A stretch of DNA of 6,905 nt, taken from contig CAMCJO010000119.1 in assembly GCA_945875135.1 (NCBI GenBank), forward strand, positions 1 through 6,905, read 5' to 3'. The notes beneath the pieces are model-generated. The model did no database searches, was not told the origin of the DNA, and saw only the letters and a program-made list of their open reading frames with translations. Source of the stretch: an uncultured Porphyromonas sp. (lineage in GTDB: Bacteria; Bacteroidota; Bacteroidia; Bacteroidales; Porphyromonadaceae). The position numbers were made by a program, and so were the translations under genes. Below are positions 1 to 6,718 of this stretch, one piece after another. Every line of letters begins with the position of its first letter. Position 1 is the first letter of the stretch.

Positions 1-19
1 TCGCCTTTATGCAACAGTC

Positions 20-1426
20 TTATATCAGAGGTGTCAGCAGACGCATCACGCCATGGGAGATACGTCTCCACAACCTATTGCGTCGTGGGACTACTCTACG
101 ACACAGAGCGAGTGTTGTCTCAAAGCTATCGACAAACTGCCGTGCGACCACCGACGAGTAGGCAATGGTGGTCAGATCGAAGTTGTACTCAAAGCTTCTG
201 AAGTCTAGGTAGGGTGTCCCCGTCACCACGCGTTCCTTATCGACCACCGCATAAGTAGCCTCACGTAGGCCGTCATAATAGTAAATCTCCACGCCAGCCC
301 GTAGCAAGTCGGTAAAGAAGGCGTGCGAAGCCTTAGGAGCCAGCCAGCTACGACCACGGCGAGGTAGGATCACCCGTACCTGCACCCCTGAGAGTGCCGT
401 GGAGATCAGTGCCTGCTGTATGCTAGAGGTGGGGATCAAGACAGGCGACTCGATGTAGAGCGACTGACGCGCCTGCAGGAAGGCGTGCGTGAAGATCATC
501 TCTAGCGAAGGGAAGTCGTCCGTGGGGTGCGTCGGAAAGATCTGCATCTTGATCGGCTCAGCTGTGGGCACGGTAGCGGAGCTCTGCTGTGGCGAGAGCA
601 ATTGCTGCGTCGCTACGTACCAGTCTAGCGCAAAGCTGTACTCCAGTTGACGTACCACGGCACCAGTCATACGCAGATGAGTCGTCGCCAGAGGTTGCGC
701 CCCTTGAGGCAAATGCTGCAGCTCCGAGAGTAGCACGTTGCCCCCTGTAAAGCCTACGGCACCATCTACCACCACGAGGTTGCGATGGTTACGATAGTTC
801 ACGCGACTCGTAAGCAGCCGAAAGCGCACGGGGAGAAAGGCAGCAACCTCTCCGCCCAGCTGCTCCATCCGCTTGCGATAGCGTCGACTCAAGCTTCGTG
901 ACCCCACGTCGTCGTAGAGCCAGTAGAGAGCTACCCCCTTCTGAATACACTCTGCGAGTAGATCTAGCAAAGCGTCCAGCCATGGCCCCTCCTCGATGCG
1001 GTACAGCTCGATGTAGACATAGTGCTGCGCCTGTGCGATAGCATCCCGACAAGCCACAAGCCACTTGCGACTATCGTCGTAGTGCGTCAGCTCATTAGCC
1101 GTGGTCAGGGGCGTATCGGTCAGTCGCTCGATGAGAGCGGATAGCGATGCGAGCTTACGATCGGCGACCTCCTCGACCTCCGTGCTAGGTAGCGACTTAG
1201 TCTCTACAGGAGCATCCGAGAGCGACCGTCTCACCTCCACATCGATCAGCTGCTTGCGTCGTAGCGAGTAGCCGAAGATGATGTAGAGCAGGAGTCCCAC
1301 GACAGGGAAAAAGATAACAACCAGCAACCACGGGATCGAAGAGACCGCACTGCGCTCCTCCCCTAGCACGATCACTATGCCCCCAATGACAGAGAGCAGG
1401 TAAAGGAGGAAGAGGAGCTCAGCCAT
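20..1426 (-). CDS. Cardiolipin synthase-like PLD-superfamily membrane protein with degenerate HKD motifs
   Basis: The architecture is that of bacterial cardiolipin synthases, which join two phosphatidylglycerols (or PG and PE) at the inner membrane. Two hydrophobic segments lie at about residues 3-22 and 31-52 (PLDc_N-like anchor), followed by two PLD repeats; the length of 468 aa is normal for the family. The first HKD-type motif reads NYRNHRN...D: His214 and Asp221 are present, but the usual Lys is Asn216. In the second motif the expected HxK reads E-A-T (Glu389, Thr391) before Asp396, and the following GTxNxDxRS block reads GTPYLDFRS. Catalytic His and Lys are therefore missing from repeat 2. 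The family assignment is secure, but synthase activity is doubtful; it may be a non-catalytic paralogue. ATG at 1424-1426 is preferred; an in-frame GTG at 1427-1429 is the alternative. The start abuts the upstream TAG stop, suggesting translational coupling and last place in a three-gene operon. Confidence 0.88.
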   Translation of the reverse strand: MAELLFLLYLLSVIGGIVIVLGEERSAVSSIPWLLVVIFFPVVGLLLYIIFGYSLRRKQLIDVEVRRSLSDAPVETKSLPSTEVEEVADRKLASLSALIERLTDTPLTTANELTHYDDSRKWLVACRDAIAQAQHYVYIELYRIEEGPWLDALLDLLAECIQKGVALYWLYDDVGSRSLSRRYRKRMEQLGGEVAAFLPVRFRLLTSRVNYRNHRNLVVVDGAVGFTGGNVLLSELQHLPQGAQPLATTHLRMTGAVVRQLEYSFALDWYVATQQLLSPQQSSATVPTAEPIKMQIFPTHPTDDFPSLEMIFTHAFLQARQSLYIESPVLIPTSSIQQALISTALSGVQVRVILPRRGRSWLAPKASHAFFTDLLRAGVEIYYYDGLREATYAVVDKERVVTGTPYLDFRSFEYNFDLTTIAYSSVVARQFVDSFETTLALCRRVVPRRNRLWRRISHGVMRLLTPLI

Positions 1427-1428
1427 CA

Positions 1429-1875
1429 CTAGAGGATCGTTAAGTCATACGGATGGCTCTCGCTGTAAGCTTCAGCACGAGCCATGATACCTTCAAAACA
1501 CTCTCCACGAGTTGTCCGTCCGTTCTGCACTGCGACCGCCTCGACCACACCCGAGGCGCACTTCACGCCGTCACTACGTACGATGACCTGGTCGAAGATG
1601 AGCTTTACTCCCTCACGTCTGGCACGCAGTGCCGTGTGAAAGGTATCACCACTCCGTAGCGAGCGATGATAGGTTATAGAGACCTTGTAAACGAAGAGAT
1701 CAAGGCCCAAATCGTGCATCTCAGCAAAGCTATCGCCCAGTGCCAGCCAAAACTCGTGGCGGGTGTGCTCCATGTAGCACTGATAGTTGCTATTGTTGAC
1801 CACGCCCTGGAGGTCGCACTCGTAGTCTCGCACCTTGAGCGTGAGACCATACTGATATTTGATTGGTTGTTTCAT
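1429..1875 (-). CDS. Acyl-CoA thioesterase, 4-hydroxybenzoyl-CoA thioesterase/YbgC-like hotdog family
   Basis: The 148-aa protein has the size of a single hotdog domain. Near the N-terminus it carries the family block VRDYECDLQGVVNNSNY, in which Asp21 sits at the catalytic position of the D-x-x-G-x-V-x-N motif, followed by a helix with MEHTRHEFW that matches the usual Y-x-x-Y-x-E-x-x-R region. Such enzymes hydrolyse acyl-CoA or acyl-ACP thioesters in the cytoplasm, usually as tetramers. The substrate cannot be read from sequence. The gene lies 49 nt downstream of the U32 gene with no promoter box in the gap, and its TAG stop directly precedes the PLD-like gene's start, so it is probably the middle gene of an operon. 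Together with a phospholipid-synthase-like neighbour this hints at acyl or lipid metabolism, which is inference. The ATG start follows an A-rich stretch rather than a Shine-Dalgarno sequence. Confidence 0.88.
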   Translation of the reverse strand: MKQPIKYQYGLTLKVRDYECDLQGVVNNSNYQCYMEHTRHEFWLALGDSFAEMHDLGLDLFVYKVSITYHRSLRSGDTFHTALRARREGVKLIFDQVIVRSDGVKCASGVVEAVAVQNGRTTRGECFEGIMARAEAYSESHPYDLTIL

Positions 1876-1924
1876 CTGATATAGTTGTTTCTTTAGTGAA
1901 AATGGTTATTCCTAGTTTTATTCC

Positions 1925-3265
1925 CTACCCCTTGAAGTGCTGTACCTCCGTACGCTCTCTAAAGAGGTAGAGCCGGTCATTCGCCCGCACCTTACGGGGT
2001 ACAGGGATGGAGATGCGTTGCCCCTTAGTAGCACGAGAGACCGGCTCCAGCTCGTAGCGCATCTCCGAGAGCGTCATATCGACCACGCCCGTCGTCGGCC
2101 CGATGATCAGGATGCGATCGTCCAGTGCCAGCTCGCCACTCTCCACCTCTATCTCGGCGACACCTATCTTGCTAAAGTACTTAACAATGTGAGCCACGTA
2201 CTCCTTCTCACGCACAGCACTAGAGCCAGCAAAAGGTGTCCACTCGCCCAGCCGCTGTCCGAGATAGTAACCATCCCAAAAGCCTCTGTTGAAAACCTCC
2301 CGTAGCCGCTCGTCCCACTGCGCTATCCGAGCCTCATCGTAAGTGCCCGCACAGACAGCGTCTATAGCCTCGCGGTAGCACTGCACCACCGTAGAGACAT
2401 ACTCTGGACCACGAGCACGACCCTCTATCTTAAAGACCGTGACCCCCGCCAGCATCATCTTATTGATGAAGTGGATCGTCTTCAGATCCTTAGGCGACAT
2501 AATGTTCGGGTGCGTCACCTCTAGCTCGACCCCCTGACGATCATCGTAGACGCGGTAGCCACGGCGACAGATCTGTGCACAGCTACCCCGATTGGCACTC
2601 GTATCTTGATGGTGCAGACTCAGATAGCACTTGCCCGAGACCGCCATGCAAAGCGCCCCGTGGGCAAACATCTCTATCTCCACCAGCCGTCCCGACGGCC
2701 CGAAGATATGCTCCTCCGCTATCTTACGTCTGATCTCTGCCACCTGATCTAGATTCAGCTCACGAGCCAAGACCACCACATCGGCAAACTGTGCGTAAAA
2801 GCGCAAAGCCTCCCAATTGCTAATGTTGAGCTGTGTAGAGAGATGCACCTCCAGCCCCAGGCGATGCGCCTCCATCAGGGTCGCCACATCGGCAGCGATC
2901 ACCGCCGTGACCTGTGCCTGCTGCGCATGGTAGAGGATCTCGCGAAGCAGCGTCAGGTCCTCATCGTAGATGATCGTATTGACCGTCAGGTAGCTCTTCA
3001 CGCCACTCCTCCGGCAGGTCTCCACGATACGGTAGAGGTCATCTGTCGTAAAGTTGTAGGCGGACTTAGCCCGCATGTTGAGCGCCTCAATGCCAAAGTA
3101 TATGCTATTCGCTCCAGCACGTATCGCAGCGCTCAAGCTCTCATACGACCCCACAGGAGCCATCACCTCATAGCGACTAGGGTCACGCAGCTCCTCGGGG
3201 AGCGTCACCAACTCACGCTTTATGATCGAATCAGTCGTCTCTATTCTCTCTGCACATTCATTCAT
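1925..3265 (-). CDS. U32-family protein (annotated as peptidase U32; TrhP/RlhA/UbiU-like or PrtC-like)
   Basis: The 446-aa product carries the complete U32 signature at residues 198-216 (E-x-F-x2-G-A-L-C-x4-G-x-C-x-L-S). Four cysteines, Cys206, Cys213, Cys229 and Cys233, have the spacing that in studied relatives binds an iron-sulfur cluster. The domain opens with MAPVGSYESLSAAI at residue 35, the usual start of the TIM-barrel part, and a C-terminal segment from about residue 350 resembles the beta-rich tail of TrhP/YegQ-type proteins. Characterised relatives hydroxylate RNA (TrhP on tRNA U34, RlhA on 23S rRNA) or ubiquinone precursors (UbiU/UbiV). P. gingivalis PrtC, described as a collagenase, belongs to the same family. 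RNA hydroxylation is the more likely role here, but the sequence does not prove it. The 34 residues before MAPVGS are longer than usual; TTG or GTG codons at residues 19-20 are alternative starts. First gene of the probable operon. Confidence 0.9.
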   Translation of the reverse strand: MNECAERIETTDSIIKRELVTLPEELRDPSRYEVMAPVGSYESLSAAIRAGANSIYFGIEALNMRAKSAYNFTTDDLYRIVETCRRSGVKSYLTVNTIIYDEDLTLLREILYHAQQAQVTAVIAADVATLMEAHRLGLEVHLSTQLNISNWEALRFYAQFADVVVLARELNLDQVAEIRRKIAEEHIFGPSGRLVEIEMFAHGALCMAVSGKCYLSLHHQDTSANRGSCAQICRRGYRVYDDRQGVELEVTHPNIMSPKDLKTIHFINKMMLAGVTVFKIEGRARGPEYVSTVVQCYREAIDAVCAGTYDEARIAQWDERLREVFNRGFWDGYYLGQRLGEWTPFAGSSAVREKEYVAHIVKYFSKIGVAEIEVESGELALDDRILIIGPTTGVVDMTLSEMRYELEPVSRATKGQRISIPVPRKVRANDRLYLFRERTEVQHFKG

Positions 3266-3270
3266 AGGGA

Positions 3271-3286
3271 CAAAGATACAAACTTA
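3271..3286 (-). promoter_or_regulatory. Two back-to-back Bacteroidota -7 boxes upstream of the U32 operon
   Basis: Read on the minus strand, TAAGTTTG (3286-3279) is followed immediately by TATCTTTG (3278-3271); both match TAnnTTTG exactly. Only five bases separate the second box from the ATG at 3265, so transcription from it would give an essentially leaderless message, and from the first box a leader of roughly 8-10 nt. No good TTG was found about 19 bp upstream of either box, so the -33 element is weak or absent. Confidence 0.6.
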
Positions 3287-3344
3287 CCCTCAAGCGACCG
3301 CATCCGTCGATCCACCCGCCAGCACTTCATTTTTCCAAAAAGCG

Positions 3345-3352
3345 TACATTTG
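3345..3352 (+). promoter_or_regulatory. Bacteroidota -7 promoter box for the patatin gene
   Basis: TACATTTG is an exact match to the TAnnTTTG consensus read by the primary sigma factor of Bacteroidota. It lies 46 bp before the ATG at 3399, leaving a leader of about 40 nt. At the -33 position there is TTC rather than TTG, preceded by an A/T-rich stretch. The box is 58 bp from the divergent boxes of the U32 operon, so the two promoters may share control. Confidence 0.65.
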
Positions 3353-3398
3353 TACCCCACCCTATCCATTGCTTACGCTCCCAAAAGACACACGACCT

Positions 3399-5888
3399 AT
3401 GATCTCGCGTATCTATACAAAACAACCATCGATCCTACTCACTAGCCTAATCTTATGTATCATAGCTCTCTGCGCTTCTACCACGATGCAGGGGCAGCAG
3501 AGCGACCGCATCTGCGACAGCACTCAGATGCGCTGTGGCTTAGCGCTCAGTGGCGGTGGAGCTAAGGGACTAGCACACATTGCGCTCCTCGAGCTGATTG
3601 ACTCCCTGCAGATACAGGTAGACTATCTCTCTGGCACCTCTATGGGTGCCGTCGTGGGCGGTCTCTACGCGACGGGCTACAGTGCTGCGGAGATCAAAAA
3701 GATGGTGCGACAGGAAAACTGGGGACGTGTCTTGAGCAATCGCTTGCCTTACAACAAGGTGGATATGTGTGAGAAGGAGGACTACGGGACTTACCCCCTA
3801 GAGTTTCCCATGCGGCGAGGTATTCCTAAGATTCCCTCCTCACTTATTGAAGGGCAATACCTGATGGAGGTGCTGATGCGCTACACCTTCCCCGTGCGGC
3901 ATATCAAAGAGTATGACCAGATGCCTATACCGCTGCAACTCGTCGCTTCGGATGCTGGAAGCGGCGGAGCCTGCGTGATGACCTCTGGGGCGTTGCCACT
4001 CTCTATACGAGCCAGTCTGGCTATCCCCGCCGTCTTCGCACCAGCCATTGTCGATGGCAAGCTACTAGTCGATGGCGGTCTCGATCGCAACTTCCCCGTC
4101 GAGGAGGTGCGTGCTATGGGGGCTACCTTCGTCATCGGCAGCTATACGGGAGCTAGACTACGAAACGTAGAGGAGCTAGAGCACAGTTCCATTGATGTCA
4201 TCCAGCAGTCCTATGCGCTCATGACCAAAAAGGAGGTAGAGCGTCAGGTAAGTCAAGTAGACGTAATGCTGGATTTCTCTCAAGCACTCAGAGACTACAC
4301 TTCGGCAGACTTTAGTCAGCGAGATCGGATCATAGCCCTCGCTGAGGCGGAGGCTCACAAGCTCTTGCCTCAGCTCATCGCGCTCAAGGCTCAGCAAGTT
4401 GCACAGGGCATCAACTATCAGAAGCGACAGATCGCCCCAGTCTCCATCCCGATCCAGCAGGTCAAGATCACAGATCAATGGGGAGCTCCCCTAGAGCAAG
4501 CCGAGACGGAGTTCATTCGTAGCGTGATCGGGGAGGATCTCTCGCTCCTCGACTCCGTCGACCTTCTCCAGCAACGCATCGACATGCTTATGGGTTATAA
4601 CCGCTATGCGCAGGTTTACTACACCTATGAGTCAGACTCGACCGTCACGGCAGACCACGAGGTGAACACACTACACTTCTTTGTCAAAAGGAAGCCACAA
4701 GCACTCCTTCGCGTCGGAGCTTACTACGATCCCTACGAGTCAGCAAATATCATCCTCAATACCTCACTCAGAGACATACTTTTGTCAAACTCACGACTCT
4801 CAGCCAAGCTCGCCATATCTCAGTACCCCAAGCTACGGGCTAGCTACTACAAGTGGTTTGACGATAGCTACTCCTACTGGGTCAGTCCCTACATCTCCCT
4901 ACGTCTGGATCGCAATGACGACCTCCATCTACGATACCTCTCGCAGATAGAGAACCATACCGAGGCAACCTTCTATCAGGGCTCCATAGCCACCGGCTTG
5001 AAGATGGGCTATGCCCTGTCACCTCAGTCTGAGATAACACTCGGCGTCCAGTACGGCTTGATGTATCTGTGGCAACCGCAGACGCCCTTTGCCCATGAGA
5101 CGACAGGGGCAGCACAGGCGACCAACCTTGAGCCAATACCCTTCAACTACTTCAACCAGCTCATGCAGGCTAACAAGCGACCTAAGCTAAGCTACCGCCA
5201 CGGCACCTGGACGATGAACCTAGCTTACCAGCAAAACAGCTTGAATCGGAAGGCTTTTGCTACACGAGGTAATCACCTCGCCCTAACGGCTGAGCTGACG
5301 CTAAAGAACGCCTACGCGCTCTCCCCACTCCCTGAGGATGCCACGGAGAGCCAGAAGCAGATTCACAATATGCTCAATCCCGAGGAAAGTTTATCCCCCC
5401 AACAGGGACCTCTACTACATCTCTCGATCTATGAGCATGTAGTCGCTCCACTGGGCCGGAGGGTAGCACTACATGGTCGCCTCTTCGGCGGGGTCAACTT
5501 AGACCTCGGCAAGCCTTGGCAGGAGAGCTTTCACTACGACAGTTACCTCTTCTTGAGTCAGAAGTTTCACCTCGGGGGCTTTGCCAATCTAGGCATGGAT
5601 AATCAGACTATCTTCTCAGGGCTACGATACAGAGAGTACCCTGTCAACAATCTCGCAGCACTCTATCTAGGCATCCAGTACACCCCGATCAAGTCTCTCT
5701 ACATCACACCGCACGTCAGTGTCGGCGTGGATATTCAGGCTCCCAATGTACGGGACAGTGACCTCCTCTATGGAGCGGGCATAGACCTTGACTACGACTC
5801 CCTGATAGGTCCTATCAAGCTCTCTTTCAGTCGGTCGAACGTCCTCCGTGCCTCACGCTTCTTCTTTAGCCTCGGCTATGCTTTCTGA
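3399..5888 (+). CDS. Patatin-like phospholipase with POTRA-like segment and outer-membrane beta-barrel (type Vd-like)
   Basis: The 829-aa protein begins with a basic N-terminus and a hydrophobic stretch (about residues 11-25) typical of a Sec signal peptide. The patatin domain follows: the oxyanion loop SGGGAKG (residues 51-57), the nucleophile elbow GTSMG with Ser81, and the DGG motif with catalytic Asp225. All parts of the Ser-Asp dyad are intact, so lipid acyl hydrolase activity is expected. Residues about 350-430 look like a single POTRA domain (IQQVKITDQWG start). The remainder is rich in alternating aromatic and polar strands and ends in Phe (LGYAF), as outer-membrane barrels recognised by BamA do. 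This is the order seen in PlpD of Pseudomonas and FplA of Fusobacterium. ATG 3399 was chosen because it gives the signal peptide and lies below a promoter box; the frame stays open upstream to 3222, but that extension overlaps the divergent gene and would bury the signal sequence. Monocistronic, ended by the terminator at 5956-5993. Confidence 0.92.
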   Translation: MISRIYTKQPSILLTSLILCIIALCASTTMQGQQSDRICDSTQMRCGLALSGGGAKGLAHIALLELIDSLQIQVDYLSGTSMGAVVGGLYATGYSAAEIKKMVRQENWGRVLSNRLPYNKVDMCEKEDYGTYPLEFPMRRGIPKIPSSLIEGQYLMEVLMRYTFPVRHIKEYDQMPIPLQLVASDAGSGGACVMTSGALPLSIRASLAIPAVFAPAIVDGKLLVDGGLDRNFPVEEVRAMGATFVIGSYTGARLRNVEELEHSSIDVIQQSYALMTKKEVERQVSQVDVMLDFSQALRDYTSADFSQRDRIIALAEAEAHKLLPQLIALKAQQVAQGINYQKRQIAPVSIPIQQVKITDQWGAPLEQAETEFIRSVIGEDLSLLDSVDLLQQRIDMLMGYNRYAQVYYTYESDSTVTADHEVNTLHFFVKRKPQALLRVGAYYDPYESANIILNTSLRDILLSNSRLSAKLAISQYPKLRASYYKWFDDSYSYWVSPYISLRLDRNDDLHLRYLSQIENHTEATFYQGSIATGLKMGYALSPQSEITLGVQYGLMYLWQPQTPFAHETTGAAQATNLEPIPFNYFNQLMQANKRPKLSYRHGTWTMNLAYQQNSLNRKAFATRGNHLALTAELTLKNAYALSPLPEDATESQKQIHNMLNPEESLSPQQGPLLHLSIYEHVVAPLGRRVALHGRLFGGVNLDLGKPWQESFHYDSYLFLSQKFHLGGFANLGMDNQTIFSGLRYREYPVNNLAALYLGIQYTPIKSLYITPHVSVGVDIQAPNVRDSDLLYGAGIDLDYDSLIGPIKLSFSRSNVLRASRFFFSLGYAF

Positions 5889-5955
5889 TAGTTGTGCACA
5901 CCCTGTAAGGCTGCTACCGATCATGGCGCAATGATGAGATCACACCATGAGACAC

Positions 5956-5993
5956 AAAAAGAGACTCCCCGATTGTTCGAGGAGCCTCTTTTT
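5956..5993. terminator. Bidirectional rho-independent terminator between the patatin gene and rplS
   Basis: AAAAAGAG (5956-5963) pairs with CTCTTTTT (5986-5993), CTCC (5965-5968) with GGAG (5981-5984), and CGA (5970-5972) with TCG (5977-5979) around a TTGT loop, with two one-by-one mismatches. The flanking A and T tracts give a U-run in both directions. It lies 67 bp after the patatin stop and 27 bp after the end of the convergent rplS, so it can serve both. Confidence 0.88.
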
Positions 5994-6020
5994 ATTTGTT
6001 TTGGAGCTAGCGACGTCTGT

Positions 6021-6386
6021 TTACTTAACGCTGGCAGAGAGGGTGCGACGCTCACGGATGCGAGCAGCCTTACCACGACGCTCACGTAGGTAGTAGAGCT
6101 TAGCGCGACGTACCTTACCGTGACGCTCTACGTGGATCTCCTCGATAAAGGGGCTGTTGAACGGGAAGATACGCTCTACGCCCACACCATCTGAGATCTT
6201 GCGTACGGTGAAGCGACGCTGGTCGCCATGACCGCTGATGCGGATGACCGTACCACGAAACTTCTGGATACGCTCCTTGTTACCCTCCTTAATACGGTAG
6301 TCCACGACGATCGTGTCACCGGGGGCAAACTTAGGTAGCTGCTTGCCACTCTTAAAGTCTTCTTCGACTAGCTTGATAAAGTCCAT
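6021..6386 (-). CDS. rplS: 50S ribosomal protein L19
   Basis: The 121-aa protein aligns along its whole length with bacterial L19 (bL19). It shows the N-terminal [22 protein letters not shown] stretch in conserved form (about residues 18-39), the central [16 protein letters not shown] block and the strongly conserved C-terminal [19 protein letters not shown] (split here as residues about 96-114). bL19 binds 23S rRNA at the 30S-50S interface and takes part in an intersubunit bridge. The usual length is about 115 aa, so the protein is complete. Here the gene stands alone rather than in an rpsP-rimM-trmD-rplS operon. It has its own promoter at 6506-6535 and a leader of about 115 nt with two hairpins, suggesting control at the RNA level. 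The start lacks a Shine-Dalgarno sequence but follows an A-rich stretch. Confidence 0.98.
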   Translation of the reverse strand: MDFIKLVEEDFKSGKQLPKFAPGDTIVVDYRIKEGNKERIQKFRGTVIRISGHGDQRRFTVRKISDGVGVERIFPFNSPFIEEIHVERHGKVRRAKLYYLRERRGKAARIRERRTLSASVK

Positions 6387-6500
6387 AATGCTGTATTACT
6401 TTTTTGATTAGCTATGAGCTAAACGCAATATACACAGGCGACCGGTGAGACCTAGATCTAGTGGATCGGTCTCTCTTCCTGCCAGAGATTACGCAAAGCT
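6387..6500 (-). promoter_or_regulatory. Structured 5' leader of rplS
   Basis: Between the predicted transcription start (about 6500) and the rplS ATG lies a leader of about 115 nt. Hairpin 1: GAGACC (6447-6452) pairs with GGTCTC (6468-6473), continued by GATC (6455-6458) with GATC (6464-6467), leaving a two-base bulge and a five-base loop. Hairpin 2: TTAGCT (6408-6413) pairs with AGCTAA (6417-6422) around a three-base loop, close to the start codon. Neither is followed by a U-run in the rplS direction, so they are not terminators. Ribosomal protein genes often carry leaders bound by their own product; that role here is inference. Confidence 0.5.
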
Positions 6501-6505
6501 GATGG

Positions 6506-6535
6506 CAAAGGTACAAAAATCTTGGGAACAAACAA
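6506..6535 (-). promoter_or_regulatory. rplS promoter (TTG-N19-TACCTTTG)
   Basis: On the minus strand TACCTTTG (6513-6506) matches the Bacteroidota -7 box exactly, and TTG (6535-6533) lies 19 bp upstream, the expected -33 spacing. It is the best promoter in the window, suitable for a highly expressed ribosomal protein gene. Transcription should start near 6500. Confidence 0.78.
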
Positions 6536-6555
6536 CTACCTCCACCAAACGAGCA

Positions 6556-6575
6556 CAGGACTGACGCATCATAAT
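6556..6575 (+). repeat. 20-bp direct repeat, copy 1
   Basis: CAGG-A-CTGACGCAT-C-ATAAT matches 18 of 20 bases of the segment at 6852-6871 in the same orientation. The copies enclose a 276-bp stretch containing the tandem repeats and the palindrome. The family is unknown to me; a dispersed intergenic repeat or the edge of a small non-autonomous element are both possible. Confidence 0.6.
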
Positions 6576-6591
6576 CGCTCTATCAGGAGCG
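6576..6591. other. Small inverted repeat next to the 20-bp repeat
   Basis: CGCTC (6576-6580) is complementary to GAGCG (6587-6591) around a six-base spacer, starting immediately after repeat copy 1. There is no T-run on either side, so it is not a classical terminator. A stem this short can occur by chance. Confidence 0.3.
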
Positions 6592-6625
6592 ACACAGGAG
6601 CAACAGGCGAGGGAATAGATGAGTG

Positions 6626-6637
6626 CACTATATAGTG
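6626..6637. other. 12-bp perfect palindrome CACTATATAGTG
   Basis: The 12 bases are identical on both strands and lie 14 bp before the heptad repeats. They could be a dimeric repressor site or simply an AT-rich symmetric sequence; no gene start sits next to it to suggest a regulated promoter. Confidence 0.4.
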
Positions 6638-6650
6638 TCAGCCATGGATT

Positions 6651-6685
6651 GGCTGTTGGCTGTTAGCTATTGGCTGTTAGCTATT
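6651..6685. repeat. Heptad tandem repeat, RGCTRTT x5
   Basis: Five consecutive 7-bp units read GGCTGTT, GGCTGTT, AGCTATT, GGCTGTT, AGCTATT. Units 2-3 and 4-5 form an exact 14-bp tandem duplication (6658-6671 and 6672-6685). It lies in non-coding DNA and is not a CRISPR array, having no spacers. Confidence 0.9.
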
Positions 6686-6691
6686 AGAACC

Positions 6692-6718
6692 ATCGGAGCT
6701 ATCAGAGTGATCGGATCT
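6692..6718. repeat. 9-bp tandem repeat, three imperfect units
   Basis: ATCGGAGCT, ATCAGAGTG and ATCGGATCT follow one another without a gap; the first and third agree at 8 of 9 bases, the middle unit is more diverged. The array begins seven bases after the first heptad array and runs two bases into the next one. Confidence 0.5.

Noticed and set aside
1453..2305. Several plus-strand open frames opposite the thioesterase and U32 genes
   Set aside because: They are antisense to well-supported coding regions and show no recognisable protein features.
3222..3398. Upstream extension of the patatin reading frame by 59 codons
   Set aside because: It overlaps the start of the divergent U32 gene, spans the promoter box at 3345-3352 and would place the signal peptide inside the protein.
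2843..3445. A 200-codon open frame on the plus strand
   Set aside because: It lies antisense to the U32 gene, which has a full family signature; the translation is His/Arg-rich and resembles no domain.
4176..4478. A 100-codon minus-strand open frame within the patatin gene
   Set aside because: Leu/Asp-rich antisense translation with no motif, inside a confirmed gene.
5889..5955. Small plus-strand gene starting just after the patatin gene (5892-6089)
   Set aside because: It runs through the terminator and into rplS on the opposite strand, and its translation has no recognisable features.
6401..6422. Hairpin with T-run upstream of rplS as a terminator
   Set aside because: The T-run is on the wrong side of the stem on the plus strand, and in the rplS direction the stem is followed by A residues.
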